In this document: positions 10,499 to 22,179 of the stretch, piece after piece
Position numbering within the stretch: position 1 is the first letter of the stretch
How the letters are laid out: the number at the start of each line of letters is the position of its first letter
Assembly: GCA_020746875.1 (NCBI GenBank)
Contig: JAGTJL010000017.1
Location: 868,001 to 932,000 of the forward strand
Direction: 5' to 3'
From: Rhexocercosporidium sp. MPI-PUGE-AT-0058
Lineage: Eukaryota > Ascomycota > Leotiomycetes > Helotiales
DNA: 64,000 nt
Notes under the pieces: model-generated
The model's database searches: none
Told to the model about the DNA's origin: nothing
The model's input: only the letters and a program-made list of their open reading frames with translations
Made by a program: the position numbers and the translations under genes

Positions 10499-13034
10499 AT
10501 GTCAGTGACAACGCAGCTGGAAGCGCCCCTCGCATATCTGGACAGTACGACTCGACCTCGGCCAAACGTTCGAGACTTCCTTCCAAATGCCTCGATCGTA
10601 TTAATCGGCTCGAGAGGTTCTGGGAAGCGGACGCTCGGATTTATTGGAGCTATGCATCTAGGAAGAAGATTGATTACCGAGGATCACTATTTTCAGGAAG
10701 CTACAGGAGTATCCAGGTAAGTTCGATGTGCGACATTGCTGGATTTCAGGAAAACAGAGAAACTGATAGCTTCAGGGGTACTTTTATGCAACAATACGGC
10801 AGTCTGGAATTCTATAAAAAGAATATAGAAATCCTCAAGCGGATGCTGGACAACCACAGATCTGGATGTGTCATCGAATGCGGGATGGGAAGCCTTTCGG
10901 GGGCGGCTCAAAAGGCTCTTTACGAGTATTCGAAGACGAATCCTGTGATCTATGTCACCCGAGAAGCCGAACGGATCAAATCGTTACTAAGATTAGGAGA
11001 TGATGAAGCTGCTCGCTTGGAAAATGCAGATCTAGCACACCGGAACTGCTCGAATATGGAGTACTTCAACCTACACGATTCTAGCTGTGACGGAGCTGAA
11101 ACCCCACCTGAAAATGGCCTTGGAAACGTCTCCTCCAGACTGAAATACGCAAAGGAGGACTTTTCGAAATTTCTCGATTTTCTGACAGGGCAAGGTGTCA
11201 TTCGCAGCGGATTCGAGAGCCCGTTCTCGATTGCGGCTTTGCCAGCAGAATTCAGATCCTACACCTACGCATTATCACTGCGGTTGTCCGTTATACCAGA
11301 TTTGGACTTAGCAGATCTCGAAGCTGGTGCAGACGCCGTCCAGTTGAAAATCGATACTTGGTCACCTAATTTTCAAAAGCTCATCGGAAAGCAAGTCGCA
11401 ACTATCAGGAGAAGCCTCGGAGTGCCTATAATTTTCCAAGTCGAGGATTATGCTTTCGAGAATTCACGCTTGTCTTTGCAAGAGCAAGAGCATGCTTATT
11501 TCTTGTTAATGGAGTGTGGACTACGGCTGGGTGTGGAATACATCGTAGTCGATTTGAAGTACTCATCGGACCGGTTCTCGCATATCGTGCGATCTTCGGG
11601 CAAGACGAAAGTCATCGGGTACCACATGCACCGGGAAGAGAATTCATGGGGCTGGGATGATGAGTCTCGGATGATTCAATACAGGAGAGCTCAGTCCTTG
11701 GGTTGTGATATAGTTCGATTTGTTCGCAGGACATCGAAGGCGAGCGACAATGACACAGTTCGCCAATTCGTCAACAAGATCGAGTCTTTATCAGATCGTC
11801 TTCCAGTCATCGCGTACAACATAGGAGAAAACGGTCGACCTTCCTTGATCGCCAACCGGATATTCACGCCTGTCACTCATCCTGCTATGCAATCGACTGT
11901 GAGCAAGAGCCAAATCAGACAGTTCCTCCCAACTGCAGCAGAGGCTATGCAAGCTCGGTACGAAACCCGGATCATCGACCCTATGCGCTTTTACCATTTT
12001 GGCGTCAGTGTGTTCTACAGTTTGTCTCCAGCCATGCACAGCGCGGCATACGAAGAGTGCGGAATGATGAACGACTTCCAATCTCTCCAAGTATCTTCAC
12101 TTCACGATATCCAACAGCTCTGTCAAGATACAAATTTCGGTGGCGCCGCAATCACTCAGCCATTTAAAGTCGAGATCCTCACACGCATTGCGGCGAAGAG
12201 TTACCATGCAAAGGCAATCGGAGCTGTCAATACATTGTTGCCACTTCGGACTCTTTCGAACAACACACCACTTGACGGAAGTACACAATCACTTCTACGT
12301 CATGCAAACCAGAGAGGCAAAGCTGGACCCATCATCGCCTACTATGGCGATAACACCGATTTCATCGGCATCTTAACCTGTATCAGACGGAACCTGTCAC
12401 CACGCAACGTCATCCAGCCATCGAAGACGACGGGGCTAGTCATCGGCGCAGGTGGTATGGCTCGAGCTGCGATATACGCCATGATCCAACTAGGCTGCCG
12501 CAAGATCTTCATCTACAACAGGACCATCGAGCATGCAGAAGACGTTGCTCGGCATTTCAACTCCTGGGCTTCTGGACTTAGCAGCGACGGGGAGATTGTG
12601 CGGGTATTGCGATCACCTACGGAAGATTGGCCATCGAAATACAGGCAGCCAACAATGATCATTTCCTGTGTGCCAGCACGACAAGTTGGTAGCAGCGCCG
12701 CGGCGAATTTCGAGATGCCGACCCAATGGCTGGGAAGTCCTACTGGCGGGGTAGTAGTTGAGGTAACTCTCGTTATCCAAATCTCGTTTATGAATTTGAG
12801 CTAATCATGTTGATGTAGTTGGCATATCTACCCCTCGATACCCCGCTCTTGAAACAAATCCGTCGAGTACGAGAGGAGACGAAACAGGCGTGGGTGATAG
12901 TTGATGGTTTGGAAGTCCTACCTGAACAAGCTTCTGCGCAGTTTGAGTTGATGACGGGAAGGAAGGCGCCGAAGCGGAGGATGAGGCTTGAAGTTATGAA
13001 GAATTATCATCGGTATGAAGAGAGCACGACGTGA
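10499..13034 (+). CDS. qutR: quinate pathway repressor (AROM-derived, three domains)
   Basis: Three exons (10499-10716, 10776-12762, 12819-13034) give 806 residues. The domain order matches the last three domains of the AROM polypeptide: a shikimate-kinase-like domain with Walker A GSRGSGKRT at residues 37-45, a type I dehydroquinase-like domain at about 236-436, and a shikimate-dehydrogenase-like domain from about 480 to the end. This architecture defines the fungal quinate repressors QutR/QA-1S, which block the activator until a pathway metabolite is bound. In the dehydroquinase-like domain the Schiff-base lysine of the family (AROM-like DIIKLV) reads DIVRFV, arginine at residue 387, so that activity should be lost. 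The dehydrogenase-like domain keeps the lysine of TQPFK (537), the aspartate of DNTDFIG (601) and the GAGGMAR loop. It is somewhat shorter than my recollection of the family (about 920). Confidence 0.92.
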
Positions 13035-14967
13035 GTTCGGATAGTTGTTGGAACCAGTTTAATCTACGAAAGAACACACTGTGCAAACATAGTATGGAAC
13101 ATATACGAGGATAAGATCCAAAACACCCCTTCAGAGACTGAGGAAAAGGTGCTCTCTGGTGTTGATATCACGAAATCCGCAGACCCTGGCGTGTTCATCG
13201 TTTGTTTACTTCTCAACTCCCGATCCGCATCTCAATCAGCACACCTCAAGGTACCCAACAAGAATACGCGGAACCAAATCTACGTAGCACACTCAACGGA
13301 TAATGATCTCTTTCTGTTTTCTTGGATTATAGGGGGTTTTTACCTGCACCCAGCACCACTAAATAATCTTGTTGTTTGGAAAGCCGCTCGCAACATAGAA
13401 TAAAGTAGTGGCCACTCCGCATATGAGTTTTCATATCTAGAAAGCTAGTCATTGGAATTCTATACTATACTTCATCCTTTTTGGTGAGATATAGAGTCTT
13501 ATGTCTCGAAACTGCCATTTTAGCCTTGCTAGCCGCGCTAGCCTTGCTACTGTTGCTGTGAAGTTATCTACCAGTCTCAATTGAGTATTCAACGACCCTT
13601 TACTGATACCTATCATTAGGGATGTTTGATGTCTACATGATTCTAGTTGGCAAGTAGTGTTGATACAGTCTATGAAAGGGAGACCGAAGAAGGGCGAGAA
13701 AAAACACGAGCTGGGTAGAAATGCGTCGACGAAGAAATCTTTTGATGTATAAATTGTTGATGCTATTAGCTCATATTGTAACATCACTAAATTTCCAGAG
13801 GAAAAAACCCACTCATTTACAATCGCCTCGATTTCAGGTAGTTTCTGGGTATGGATACTGCCCGATGCCGGCTCAGAGCTGAAAAGTTGGTTGTGCGGAC
13901 ACAGTTGACATTATCTCGTGCATTGTCTCAGACGACGATTTATCATTTGTGTAACTATCGCGAAATCTTATACATAGAATATTCTCAATCTCCAAGGCCC
14001 CAAAATCCAGATCCACTAGATCATGAAAATTATAATTGTAGGCCGAACATGGATATTAGACTCGGCACCCAGCCTCTCTTTGTCAAATTTTGTCAGTCAT
14101 GCCCCTGCAACCTAAGCGATGAATAATCACCTGCATTGTGGGGGGTCCACCCTCGTCCTCAACCTGAATCTGCACGCCATACTATATCAGGACTATGTTT
14201 CTTCCAATCAGCTCCTCTCACTCCTCTCTCACTCCTGCCAAACGGCACCTTTCCCGCCATCTCAAAACCCTCCTCCTCGCTCATCTCTTATCTCTCACAG
14301 AAAACCGCAGTTCCACAAGCTGCCTGGAGAAGCTGACTCAACCAATGTGCATGCCGAACATATTGGCACCGGGGATGTGTTGGTCAGGATGAGGCTCGTA
14401 CCGATGCCGTAGTGCGTCATGCAACCTTATTTCACCGTTGAAAAAGTGATCAAGTGCTATAGAATATTTTCTTGTCTTGCATATATCATATAACTTCTCT
14501 GGGATGCGTGGTACAGAACTTGTGAGGCCCACCTCTCGGCTCCGTCTCTGCAGGACGTTCGAGGTCGTCGGTGGAACTCTAATTTAATACATTTGCTAGA
14601 TCGAGCGTTAGGAAGCGGTGACAGGAAGAAATTGGTATCTGGGTCGTCGTATTTTCTGTGTTTATGTTGCACGAACTGAAGAATTTGCCTCAGTAAGCCC
14701 ACCCTGCCAAGTCTATACCCCTCATGCGGAGATGAAGAGGCATGCAATGCGCGATTACTCCCTTGTTGATAGAACAAGCACCAAGGGACTCTAGATCCAT
14801 TTTCACGAGAAGGTGAGGTCGAAGATGGGGTTGAGTTGTGGCTAAACGTAATCCAGACAAAAATATAAGTAGGAGGGAAGAGCACCGTCAACAAAGTTCT
14901 CGCCAACCCACTCGGACATCAGACGGACAACTCCAAGATCTTCTTCTCGCCTCAATTATTTTTCAAG
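13035..14967. other. gene-poor spacer
   Basis: Nearly 2 kb between qutR and the isochorismatase gene is rich in A/T runs and has no open frame with a recognisable domain. The longest frame on the minus strand (14457-14906) begins with TTG and lacks family signatures. A short direct repeat of TAGCCTTGCTA occurs near 13530. The promoter of the isochorismatase gene is at the right end. Confidence 0.45.
14864..14869 (+). promoter_or_regulatory. TATA-like element of the isochorismatase gene
   Basis: TATAAG lies about 100 bases upstream of the start codon, a plausible distance for a TATA box in filamentous fungi. No transcription start is known. Confidence 0.35.
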
Positions 14968-16051
14968 ATGAAGTTCTCAACCATCGTCGCTACTTTGGCT
15001 GGAGCAGCTGCTGTTGAGGGTAACTTGCCTTGTATTATTCGTCTTTCACTTGAGTAGCACTGACATATGCAGGCACTGGCTTCACATTCGACCGTCTCAA
15101 CAAGACCGACGCTGTAAGTGCTACATATAATCGCAGACCCATCAAGACACAACGCATTGACATGAAACCAAGGTTCTCCTCGTCGTCGATCACCAGATCG
15201 GACTGACTGAATTGGTTCGAGACTACGGTGTTGTTGAGTACAGAAACAACGTTCTAGCACATGCTGCTCTTGGAAATCTCTTCAACCTCCCAACCATTTT
15301 GACCACCTCTGCTGAGACTGGTATACTTCAGCAAACTCCAACTTGATCGCAGTTACTGACCACGAACCAGGACCCAATGGTGCTTTGCCAAAGGAGATCA
15401 TTGCTGTAAGGAAAACCTACTGATTTGTAAGAATATGTGCTGATACTCAGATAGATGCATCCAAATGCGCCATACATCAGTAAGACTCCTACCGTTCCAT
15501 CTCAGCTATGAGGATCAAGAAAACCCGTGGCAAAGACACTCCCAACCACCAGCAAAGACTAACCCAACCCCCAGAGCGAAACGGCGAAGTCGACGCCTGG
15601 GACAACGCAGAGTTCCGCGCGGCCGTCAAAGCCACCGGCAAGAAACAAGTCATCCTCGCCGGCATTGTAACCGAAGTCTGCACCTCATTCCTGGCCCTCT
15701 CCCTCCGCGCCGAAGGTTACGACGTCTGGGCTAACACCGACGCCTCCGGGACCTTCAACGACAAGATCGCTGCCGATGCTAATCGCCGCATGGAGCAGGC
15801 TGGTGTTCATCTTTTGGGCATGTTTGGTATTGCGATGGATTTGATGAGGGATTGGAGGAGCACCCCTGGGGCGGCTGAGGTCTTGCCGTTTCTTGATATG
15901 TGAGTATCGACTTGTAACTTGTATCGGTTTTGGGTGGGAATTGTGCTGATTTATGGATAGCTACTTGCCGGCTTATTCGCTTGTTGCGAGGGCTCATGGA
16001 TATGCCATCACGAACGGGAGTTTGATTGATGGTGAGCAGCAACTTCTGTAG
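14968..16051 (+). CDS. isochorismatase-family cysteine hydrolase with signal peptide
   Basis: Seven exons (14968-15019, 15073-15113, 15173-15320, 15371-15405, 15455-15479, 15575-15899, 15961-16051) close to 238 residues. The catalytic triad of the isochorismatase superfamily is visible: aspartate in LLVVDHQIGL, a lysine in YIKRNGEVDAW, and the nucleophilic cysteine in AGIVTEVCTSF. It is closest in feel to the YcaC-like branch, whose substrates are mostly unknown. The first exon encodes almost exactly a hydrophobic leader (MKFSTIVATLAGAAAVEG) that looks like a cleavable secretion signal, whereas most family members are cytosolic. Two of its exons are only 25 and 35 bases long. It is not obviously part of the quinate regulon, though it lies 1.9 kb downstream of qutR. 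Whether it acts on isochorismate is unknown. Confidence 0.87.
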
Positions 16052-16917
16052 ATGAAGACGTTGCATGAGGATGAGTTGAGATGAGTGGGTGTATAGTGTG
16101 TCGTGGGGAATGAGCGAAGGAATGTGAATTTGAAGGAGTAGGCAGGAGGTTGTAACATGGAAAAGGTCAATGAAAGGCCAGGAAATTAGATGCAATACAA
16201 ACGATGAGACTGCATGACATGTCTTGAAGTTGATTTGAGGTGGAATTTATTGAATCTAGATGGAAGCTTGAAGCTTGAAGTGTCCAATTTCCAGCTGGAC
16301 ATAGTGGCATAAAGCTGAATATTGGGGAAATAGCAAGAACAGTTTCTTCTCATGTTCGAGCTAAAATGAAGACAGCCCAACTATGCAGTTGCAACTGCGA
16401 GCGTTCTTCATATCGTCCATCCAAAACAGAAGCCAGCTTCCACTAGCAGCAGACTTAGAAAAGCCAATCACGTAGATGTTCAGGAAGTTCTCTTGCCCCT
16501 TGTTCACCATCCTAATAAAAGGTTGTAGCATACGCATGAACAAGGTGCCTTCTGATCCCGACAAGCCCCGAAGGACTAACTCAATCTCCCCACGCTCCGT
16601 TAAGAACTACTTTCTAGAGGAAAGTAGCTCCTGCAAACTCTACAGAATGCATCGCGGGTTATACTTTTGAACTACCGGACAGAGTACTGAGAGCAGTCCA
16701 TCGGTATGAGCAGAGGCAAGGGAAGTCACCCAAGATCGCTTGACGCAATCGGTCATCATCGAAAAATTCGTTATCATTTGTCTCTAACTCCTCCGTCTTC
16801 CGTGCGGTGAGCAGGACGGACCGAACCTATTCATACCATCCTCTTCCATAAAACGCCTCGCTAGTCGTACAAACAGCAGAATGGAGAAGAAATCAAAAGG
16901 CTTACAATAAAACAGCT
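16052..16917. other. intergenic between convergent genes
   Basis: This 0.87 kb stretch lies between the 3' ends of the isochorismatase-like and PRPP synthetase genes. Only short frames without domains are present. It probably contains both 3' untranslated regions. Confidence 0.45.
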
Positions 16918-18642
16918 CTAATCGTAAGAATGTGAGAAGAGTGCAGAGATAGACTCGCCATAGTGGTTCCTCCGAATAGCTTCAGAAAGTAGATTCGAAA
17001 GATCCAGAATAACGAGTTTGTTGGTATCTCTAGCCTTCTCGGGAGGTATCGGGAAGGAATTCGTGACGACTATCTGGTCGATGCAGTCGCAGTCTTGAAG
17101 TTCCTCGAGAGCATCACCGCCGAACAAACCGTGGGTGGCAATGCAGTAAACCTTCTTTGCACCACCACGCTTGACACAGCACTCAGCTGCAGCAATCCAA
17201 CTGCCAGCTTTGTCGATCATGTCATCAACGAGGAAGACGGTTCTACCGCGAACATCTCCTACCAAGGTAATCATCTGTTCCAAACTTGGGTTGTTAAAGC
17301 CCTCCTCTTCCTCGTCCGAGGTTGCTGTGGCATCAGCAGTACCACCAAGTACATGTGGTTCCGGATTGAAGAATGAAGAGTTTCTCGACATCTCCATCGG
17401 ATCCTCGTCAGGTCGCTCCAAAATCATAGAACTTGACATGGCAGACTGGGTGGGTGATGGGTAATCGTCTGGCACGATATGACCATGAATTAACCGACCA
17501 TGAATAATATCTCGAGCTCGCTCGTCTGTGAATTCAGCCTCGGCTTCATCTCCTTCTCCAATCTCTTCCTCGATAGGCGAAGATCGTGCGGGGGTCGTTG
17601 CTGCACGGACAAGGGGAGATCTAGTTGCCGAAGGGCCCTTGTGTGTGGTTCGAAGCGGTGATGGTAGATTTTGGGACTTTCGTGGGGATGGGTTGCTATC
17701 CTGGCGCGAATGGGTTGGTCGACGGGGAGGGCTGTGTCTTGTTGATTGCTCTGACTTCTGACTATCTCTGCTTGATGGTACCTTTTCGCTTGTTTGTATG
17801 CTGCTGAGTTCTGGCTTTCTATCCGAACTGAAGCTAGGCTCGTCATTGTCAATCTCGAGCTTGGTAACGTCGGCGTCTAGATCGTGATCAAAATGATCCG
17901 GCTGACTCATGATAAAGCTACCACTCATGTTTCCAGCCCGTCTCTTGTCTGTTGTGACCATGCCAAAGTTGAGCTTTAGAGCATCTGCTAGGGATGTCAC
18001 TCTCTTGGTACCCCCAGCATTCTTGGACACGCAGACAGCTTCGGACCAGTTGGGAACATTATGCCGAATCCACCTCGCAATCAATGGCTCTGCGTGCAGG
18101 TTGTCGACTGGGCATTTGAAGAAACCTTGCATTTGTGAGGCATGTAGGTCGATTGTGATGACGTGGTTAATTCCGGCGACGTGAAGGAGGTTGGCAAGCA
18201 TACGAGCAGTTATTGCGCCTCGGTGTGACTTCTTCTTTGATTGTCTGCTGTATGGAAAGTAGGGTAGAACGGCTGTAAAAAGTCAGTTTGGCAGATCTTC
18301 TAGCAAGCAAATAGAAAAGTGAGCTGACCGGTGATTTTGTTTGCTGAGCCTCCCTTGCAAGCAGATATCAAGATGAGAAGCTCCATGATACTGTCATTGA
18401 TCTTACTGCTGCCAGATTGAACCACAAACACGTCCTTCTCTCGAATACTGGTCAAGATCTTGACGCTGGTCTCTCCCTGCAGAATTGTCAGCCCCGCGAT
18501 GCCATTGCAAGTCGCACACATGTCTACTCACATTTGCAAACTGGGAGAGCTCAACAGCCGCAGGAGCCATGCCCAGGTTCGAGCATATCTGGCTCGTCAG
18601 GCCTGGACAGGAGCTGCCAGCGAAAATGAGGGTATTGCGCAT
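16918..18642 (-). CDS. ribose-phosphate pyrophosphokinase (PRPP synthetase), long form
   Basis: Three exons (18642-18532, 18476-18329, 18272-16918) give 537 residues; ordinary PRPP synthetases have about 320. The enzyme makes phosphoribosyl pyrophosphate from ribose 5-phosphate and ATP for nucleotide, histidine and tryptophan synthesis. Conserved parts are the FVVQSGSSKINDSIMELL segment, PYFPYSRQSKK, the ATP/metal region VITIDLHASQMQGFF, and NAGGTKRVTSLAD. At about residue 198 a low-complexity insert of roughly 220 residues begins, and the fold resumes at VGDVRGRTVFLVDDMIDKAGS. The PRPP loop is altered: family members read DDxxDTxGT where this reads DDMIDKAGS. Insert-bearing, divergent subunits of this kind are known in yeast (Prs1, Prs5) and act inside hetero-oligomers, so this is probably a Prs5-like subunit. 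It is head to head with the next gene, 262 bases apart. Confidence 0.9.
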
Positions 18643-18904
18643 GGTGAAGCTGGTGTTGATGAAGGAGGAAAAAGATGGAGCTGGGAAAGAAAAGTCGGAG
18701 CTAAAGTCGTTTAATTTTTAGAGCGGAGCGGAGGTCCGCGCCAAGACCTCACCTCACCAGACCTCATCCAAGAGATTGGCATGTCACACTTCGAGCTCTC
18801 CCTCAATACTTAGACAACAGTTTGTTTGCTTCATGCCGTAACCAGCCGACCAGCAAAACAAACTTCAGCCTCGTGCCCGAGGTTAATAAAGAACTTTCCG
18901 GCCC

Positions 18905-20799
18905 ATGGGGATCCGACATTTGACCACGTTTCTGCGCCCGTATGCAGTGTCAGAATCATTGGACGGGAAACAAGTGGTGATAGATGGCCCTTCTTTTGCT
19001 CACCAGATATACTACATATGTCTCAGAGCTTCATCAGGAGCCCAGAACGCATTGGAAGCTGCACCGTCTTACGAAATACTGGTAGATACAGCTCTTGCAT
19101 GGCTGGACACAATTCGAGCTAGTAATGTGGAAATGTAAGTAATTTACTGAGCACTTGAGCTGTGGTTGCAGGATGTTCGCCAACAGAGTCTAGAAAAAAG
19201 ATATACTTCGATGGGTTCTTGCCTCCAGCAAAGCTTGGTGTCCGATTGCAAAGGCTTCAGAATTCGACGTATCAGTTGACTCGGTTTCATCAATCAAACA
19301 ACGAGCCATGCCGCTCGTCTTTCCCACAACCTAATAGTACCCCACCATCGCTCTTTCAAAATACTGCTGTTCGCTCCAGGTTGACGGCTCTTCCACCTAT
19401 GTCTTTCGTCGTACCGGCAATCCTCGAAGCTCTCAAAGCCTCCGACAGATACGCAGATATTACCGATGTTGTGCCAGGAGAGGCAGACTTGTACTGTGCA
19501 CGACATCTGAAGAACCATGGCGGGGTAGTCTTCACGAGCGATTCCGATTTACTTGTGCACGATCTGGGTCAAAGTGGTGCAGTGAGTTTCTTCCATGACA
19601 TAGAGTCCTCCGAGCATGATGCATCCGGGATTTTGCGAACCCAAATTTTTCAACCCACAGCCATAAGTGATCGATTAATACTTCCCAAGTCTCACGGGCT
19701 TCATTCTCTGGCATTTGAGATATCAATGGATGCCCAAGGGACATTTCCCAAACTTCTTACACAAGCGCAGTCTCTCAGATCTGTCACAACCCATTCAAAA
19801 ATCTTTGAAGACTTCCTCAAGGAGTATGCTCCATTGTCTATCGAGTCGGATCTATTCGCTCAGCTGGAGACCCTTTTGGTCCTCCAGCGATTGGATCCAA
19901 GGACCTCGGAGTACGTACTCCACTTCTCCAGCCTTGCTCGCATTGCTGGTCAGCCGCCGATAAGTGGTAGGCCTGCCTCTTTATCGCCTCAAATCTTCTT
20001 GCCATTTCTACTTGATTGTCCTGTGCGTACCAATGCCTGGGAAGTGTCGACTGCCACTCGGCAACTGGCCTACGGGCTTGTCAATCTTATTATACCTGCC
20101 AGTGAGCAAGCTTCGACTGTATTCGAGCATAGGAGACAAACAGATAAGTCAGATGGCCGAGAGCTGATGCTTCCGGAAGTCTCTGGTATTTCCGAGGCGT
20201 GCGTCACTGTCATGGAAATATTGGAGGAACTCAAAAAGAAACTGCCAAACTTCTCAGAAAGACAACTTTGGATGGCTTTCGCAATACACCAAGACATAGA
20301 ATGGTCTACGTCCAATGCGAAAACTGCTGCCAGTCAGCTTTTCCTACAGCGTTTAGCCTACCCAAAGATATCGGATCCATCTGGGTATTTCGGCTGGGAC
20401 ATTGTTCAATTCTTTGCTCAAGTCCAGGGCTCATTATATTCGCTCAGGATCCTCCAACAGATCGCAAGTCTGGTAGCTTCGACTGAAACCAAAAATTCCA
20501 TACCCGAGGCTGTTCTCCGTCTAAACTCTCTGTTGAGTTCCGTCCCAAAGTTTGTCGATTATCCTGATCTGAGGACTGCAGTTTCAACAGTCCGGATGTC
20601 CGAGCAGGGATTGAGATTCATGAGGGATCTGAAAGACGTCATAAAGGTCTTAGACTATCCGCCATCTCCTGCCGTTTCTAATCCATCGAAGTCAAGGAAA
20701 TCGTCTAAGAAGAAGCGGAAGCGGGGTCAAGCCGCGAGCGGGTTACCGGCTAGCAAGGCAAAGCCGAGCAATCCTTTCGCTTTGCTGGAAAGTGGTTGA
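18905..20799 (+). CDS. Asteroid-like XPG-domain protein
   Basis: Two exons (18905-19134, 19194-20799) close to 611 residues. The N terminus MGIRHLTTFLRPYA and the following DGKQVVIDGPSFAHQIYY match the XPG N domain as seen in Asteroid homologues, and IYFDGFLPPAKLGVRLQRL continues it. The XPG I-like motif follows: VPGEADLYCARHL then VFTSDSDLLVHDLG, keeping the acidic residues that bind metal in FEN1-family nucleases. The remaining 400 residues are helical and family-specific; the C terminus is a basic stretch with SRKSSKKKRKRG, a likely nuclear localisation signal. The acceptor was chosen at 19193 because it alone keeps frame and gives the conserved IYFDG. Biochemical function of fungal Asteroid proteins is not established. 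Confidence 0.85.
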
Positions 20800-21200
20800 G
20801 GCGATTGTGGTGGAATCTGCTAGCAGCAGAAGCCGAGAATCTCAGCTAGTCGGATGAGGTCTGGCTGGATTGTAAAGGAACGAATGAAGGAGCAAGGACG
20901 ACTCGAGGGTGTCGTAGGACGGTGGAGTCTGGCTGCCACAGGCTCAGAAAGAAGGATCTACTTCTGCCCCGGAAAAGGCACGTTCCCTCTTCGCAATAGA
21001 GTAGGGAGACCATGTTTACCTTCCTCCAGTCAGCAAATGACTTCTCTCAAGAGACCAACGTTCATCATTCAGCCCACTCCATTGTTTGACAATCATTCCA
21101 TAACTGCATCCCTCCACAAGCGTACCTCACCTGGGTCCATTCCTTCGCTTCTCTACATCTCACCAAGGCCCATTGCAATGCCTGAACTGACCGCAATTAG
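20800..21200. other. 3' flank of the Asteroid-like gene
   Basis: No convincing gene. An open frame at 20854-21270 on the plus strand runs into the decayed 2EXR relic, but its first half has no recognisable domain. Confidence 0.4.
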
Positions 21201-21204
21201 TGCA

Positions 21205-21600
21205 ACTCCAAATCCTCCTCAATTCAACCACTTCGCCAGCCTTCCGCCAGAACTCCACATCATGATATAGCAACTCAATCTCCCAGAGGCACAAGATGTA
21301 CGCGTCCACTACCGCATCTAAACTGGCCGATTCCACAGCACCACCCGGCCTCCAGACAACCCCAAGTCTGCAGAGAATCTCGCCTCGAAGCATAGCAATG
21401 GCAGAGCCACATCGGGACACCCGGTCAACCACCACAAGTCCACTCCCATCACGCCATTGATCAGATACAGCTCGATTTCGACCCTGTACGCATGAAAGCC
21501 ACCCCTGAATCTGCACTCCAAAACACCGCTGGCTGGAGGTGGGAGGTACGGATTTGCAGCGAATGCAGACAGACTCTGTTCCTGCACATCTCCTCTCCTT
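21205..21600 (+). pseudogene. decayed 2EXR-domain gene
   Basis: The plus-strand frame at about 21220 reads FNHFASLPPELHIMI, a stop, then QLNLPEAQDVRV. This matches the opening of the fungal 2EXR domain (FxxFxxLPxELRxxIWxxxLP), with the expected tryptophan replaced by TAG. Further in-frame stops follow and later similarity shifts frame. No intact start or continuous frame remains. 2EXR genes are strongly expanded in Leotiomycetes and many are relics. The right end is uncertain. Confidence 0.6.
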
Positions 21601-22179
21601 CCGTAACTTTGAGCATCTCTACCAGAGCCCAATGTGTCCTAGATACCATAGTATGGAAGCTGTGGAAGGGCGATCAACACGAGTTGTGCCTCATAGCGCT
21701 GTATGTAAGGCGGTCGTAGCCATACGGGTACGAAGGCCATCACACGGCATCGGCATCCTTGACTGCATATGCATGAAGTCGTGACAAATCCGAGTACGAT
21801 AGTTGCGAGCGTTAGAATGACCAGCCAAGTAAGTTAGTCAAGCCACTGCTACACGGCTATAAGTCCATAAGGCGGCCCAATTGAACCACCCAATTGCGCT
21901 CAACATGCATCTTACAGCTTCAAGTACGTGTATGATACTACGTCTGCGAACAGCCTGATCCCCCAGCTCATCATCTACAGTCAAACACACCTGACAGCCA
22001 ATATCATTAATGCTTTCGCGATGTGTCCGTGGAAAATCAAGAGGGCCAAGGATATCTTTGTTCTACCTAGTATAAGGAACGGAGGCTCATCGCGTAGGCA
22101 CACCTCATACTTGCGTCTCTCGTCCTGGTTGCACGGGTCGTTCCCTATCCAAGCGTATTAATTCGTCTTAGGTCTTATC
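21601..22179. other. degenerate spacer
   Basis: Short frames only. A frame at 21928-22161 (plus) has no family signature that I recognise. The stretch lies between two relic genes and may be decayed coding sequence. Confidence 0.3.

Noticed and set aside
14457..14906. 149-residue minus-strand open frame
   Set aside because: Starts with TTG, has no domain and lies in a promoter region.
20854..21270. 138-residue plus-strand open frame downstream of the Asteroid-like gene
   Set aside because: Only its last part matches anything (2EXR), and that part ends at the relic stop codon; the rest has no signature.
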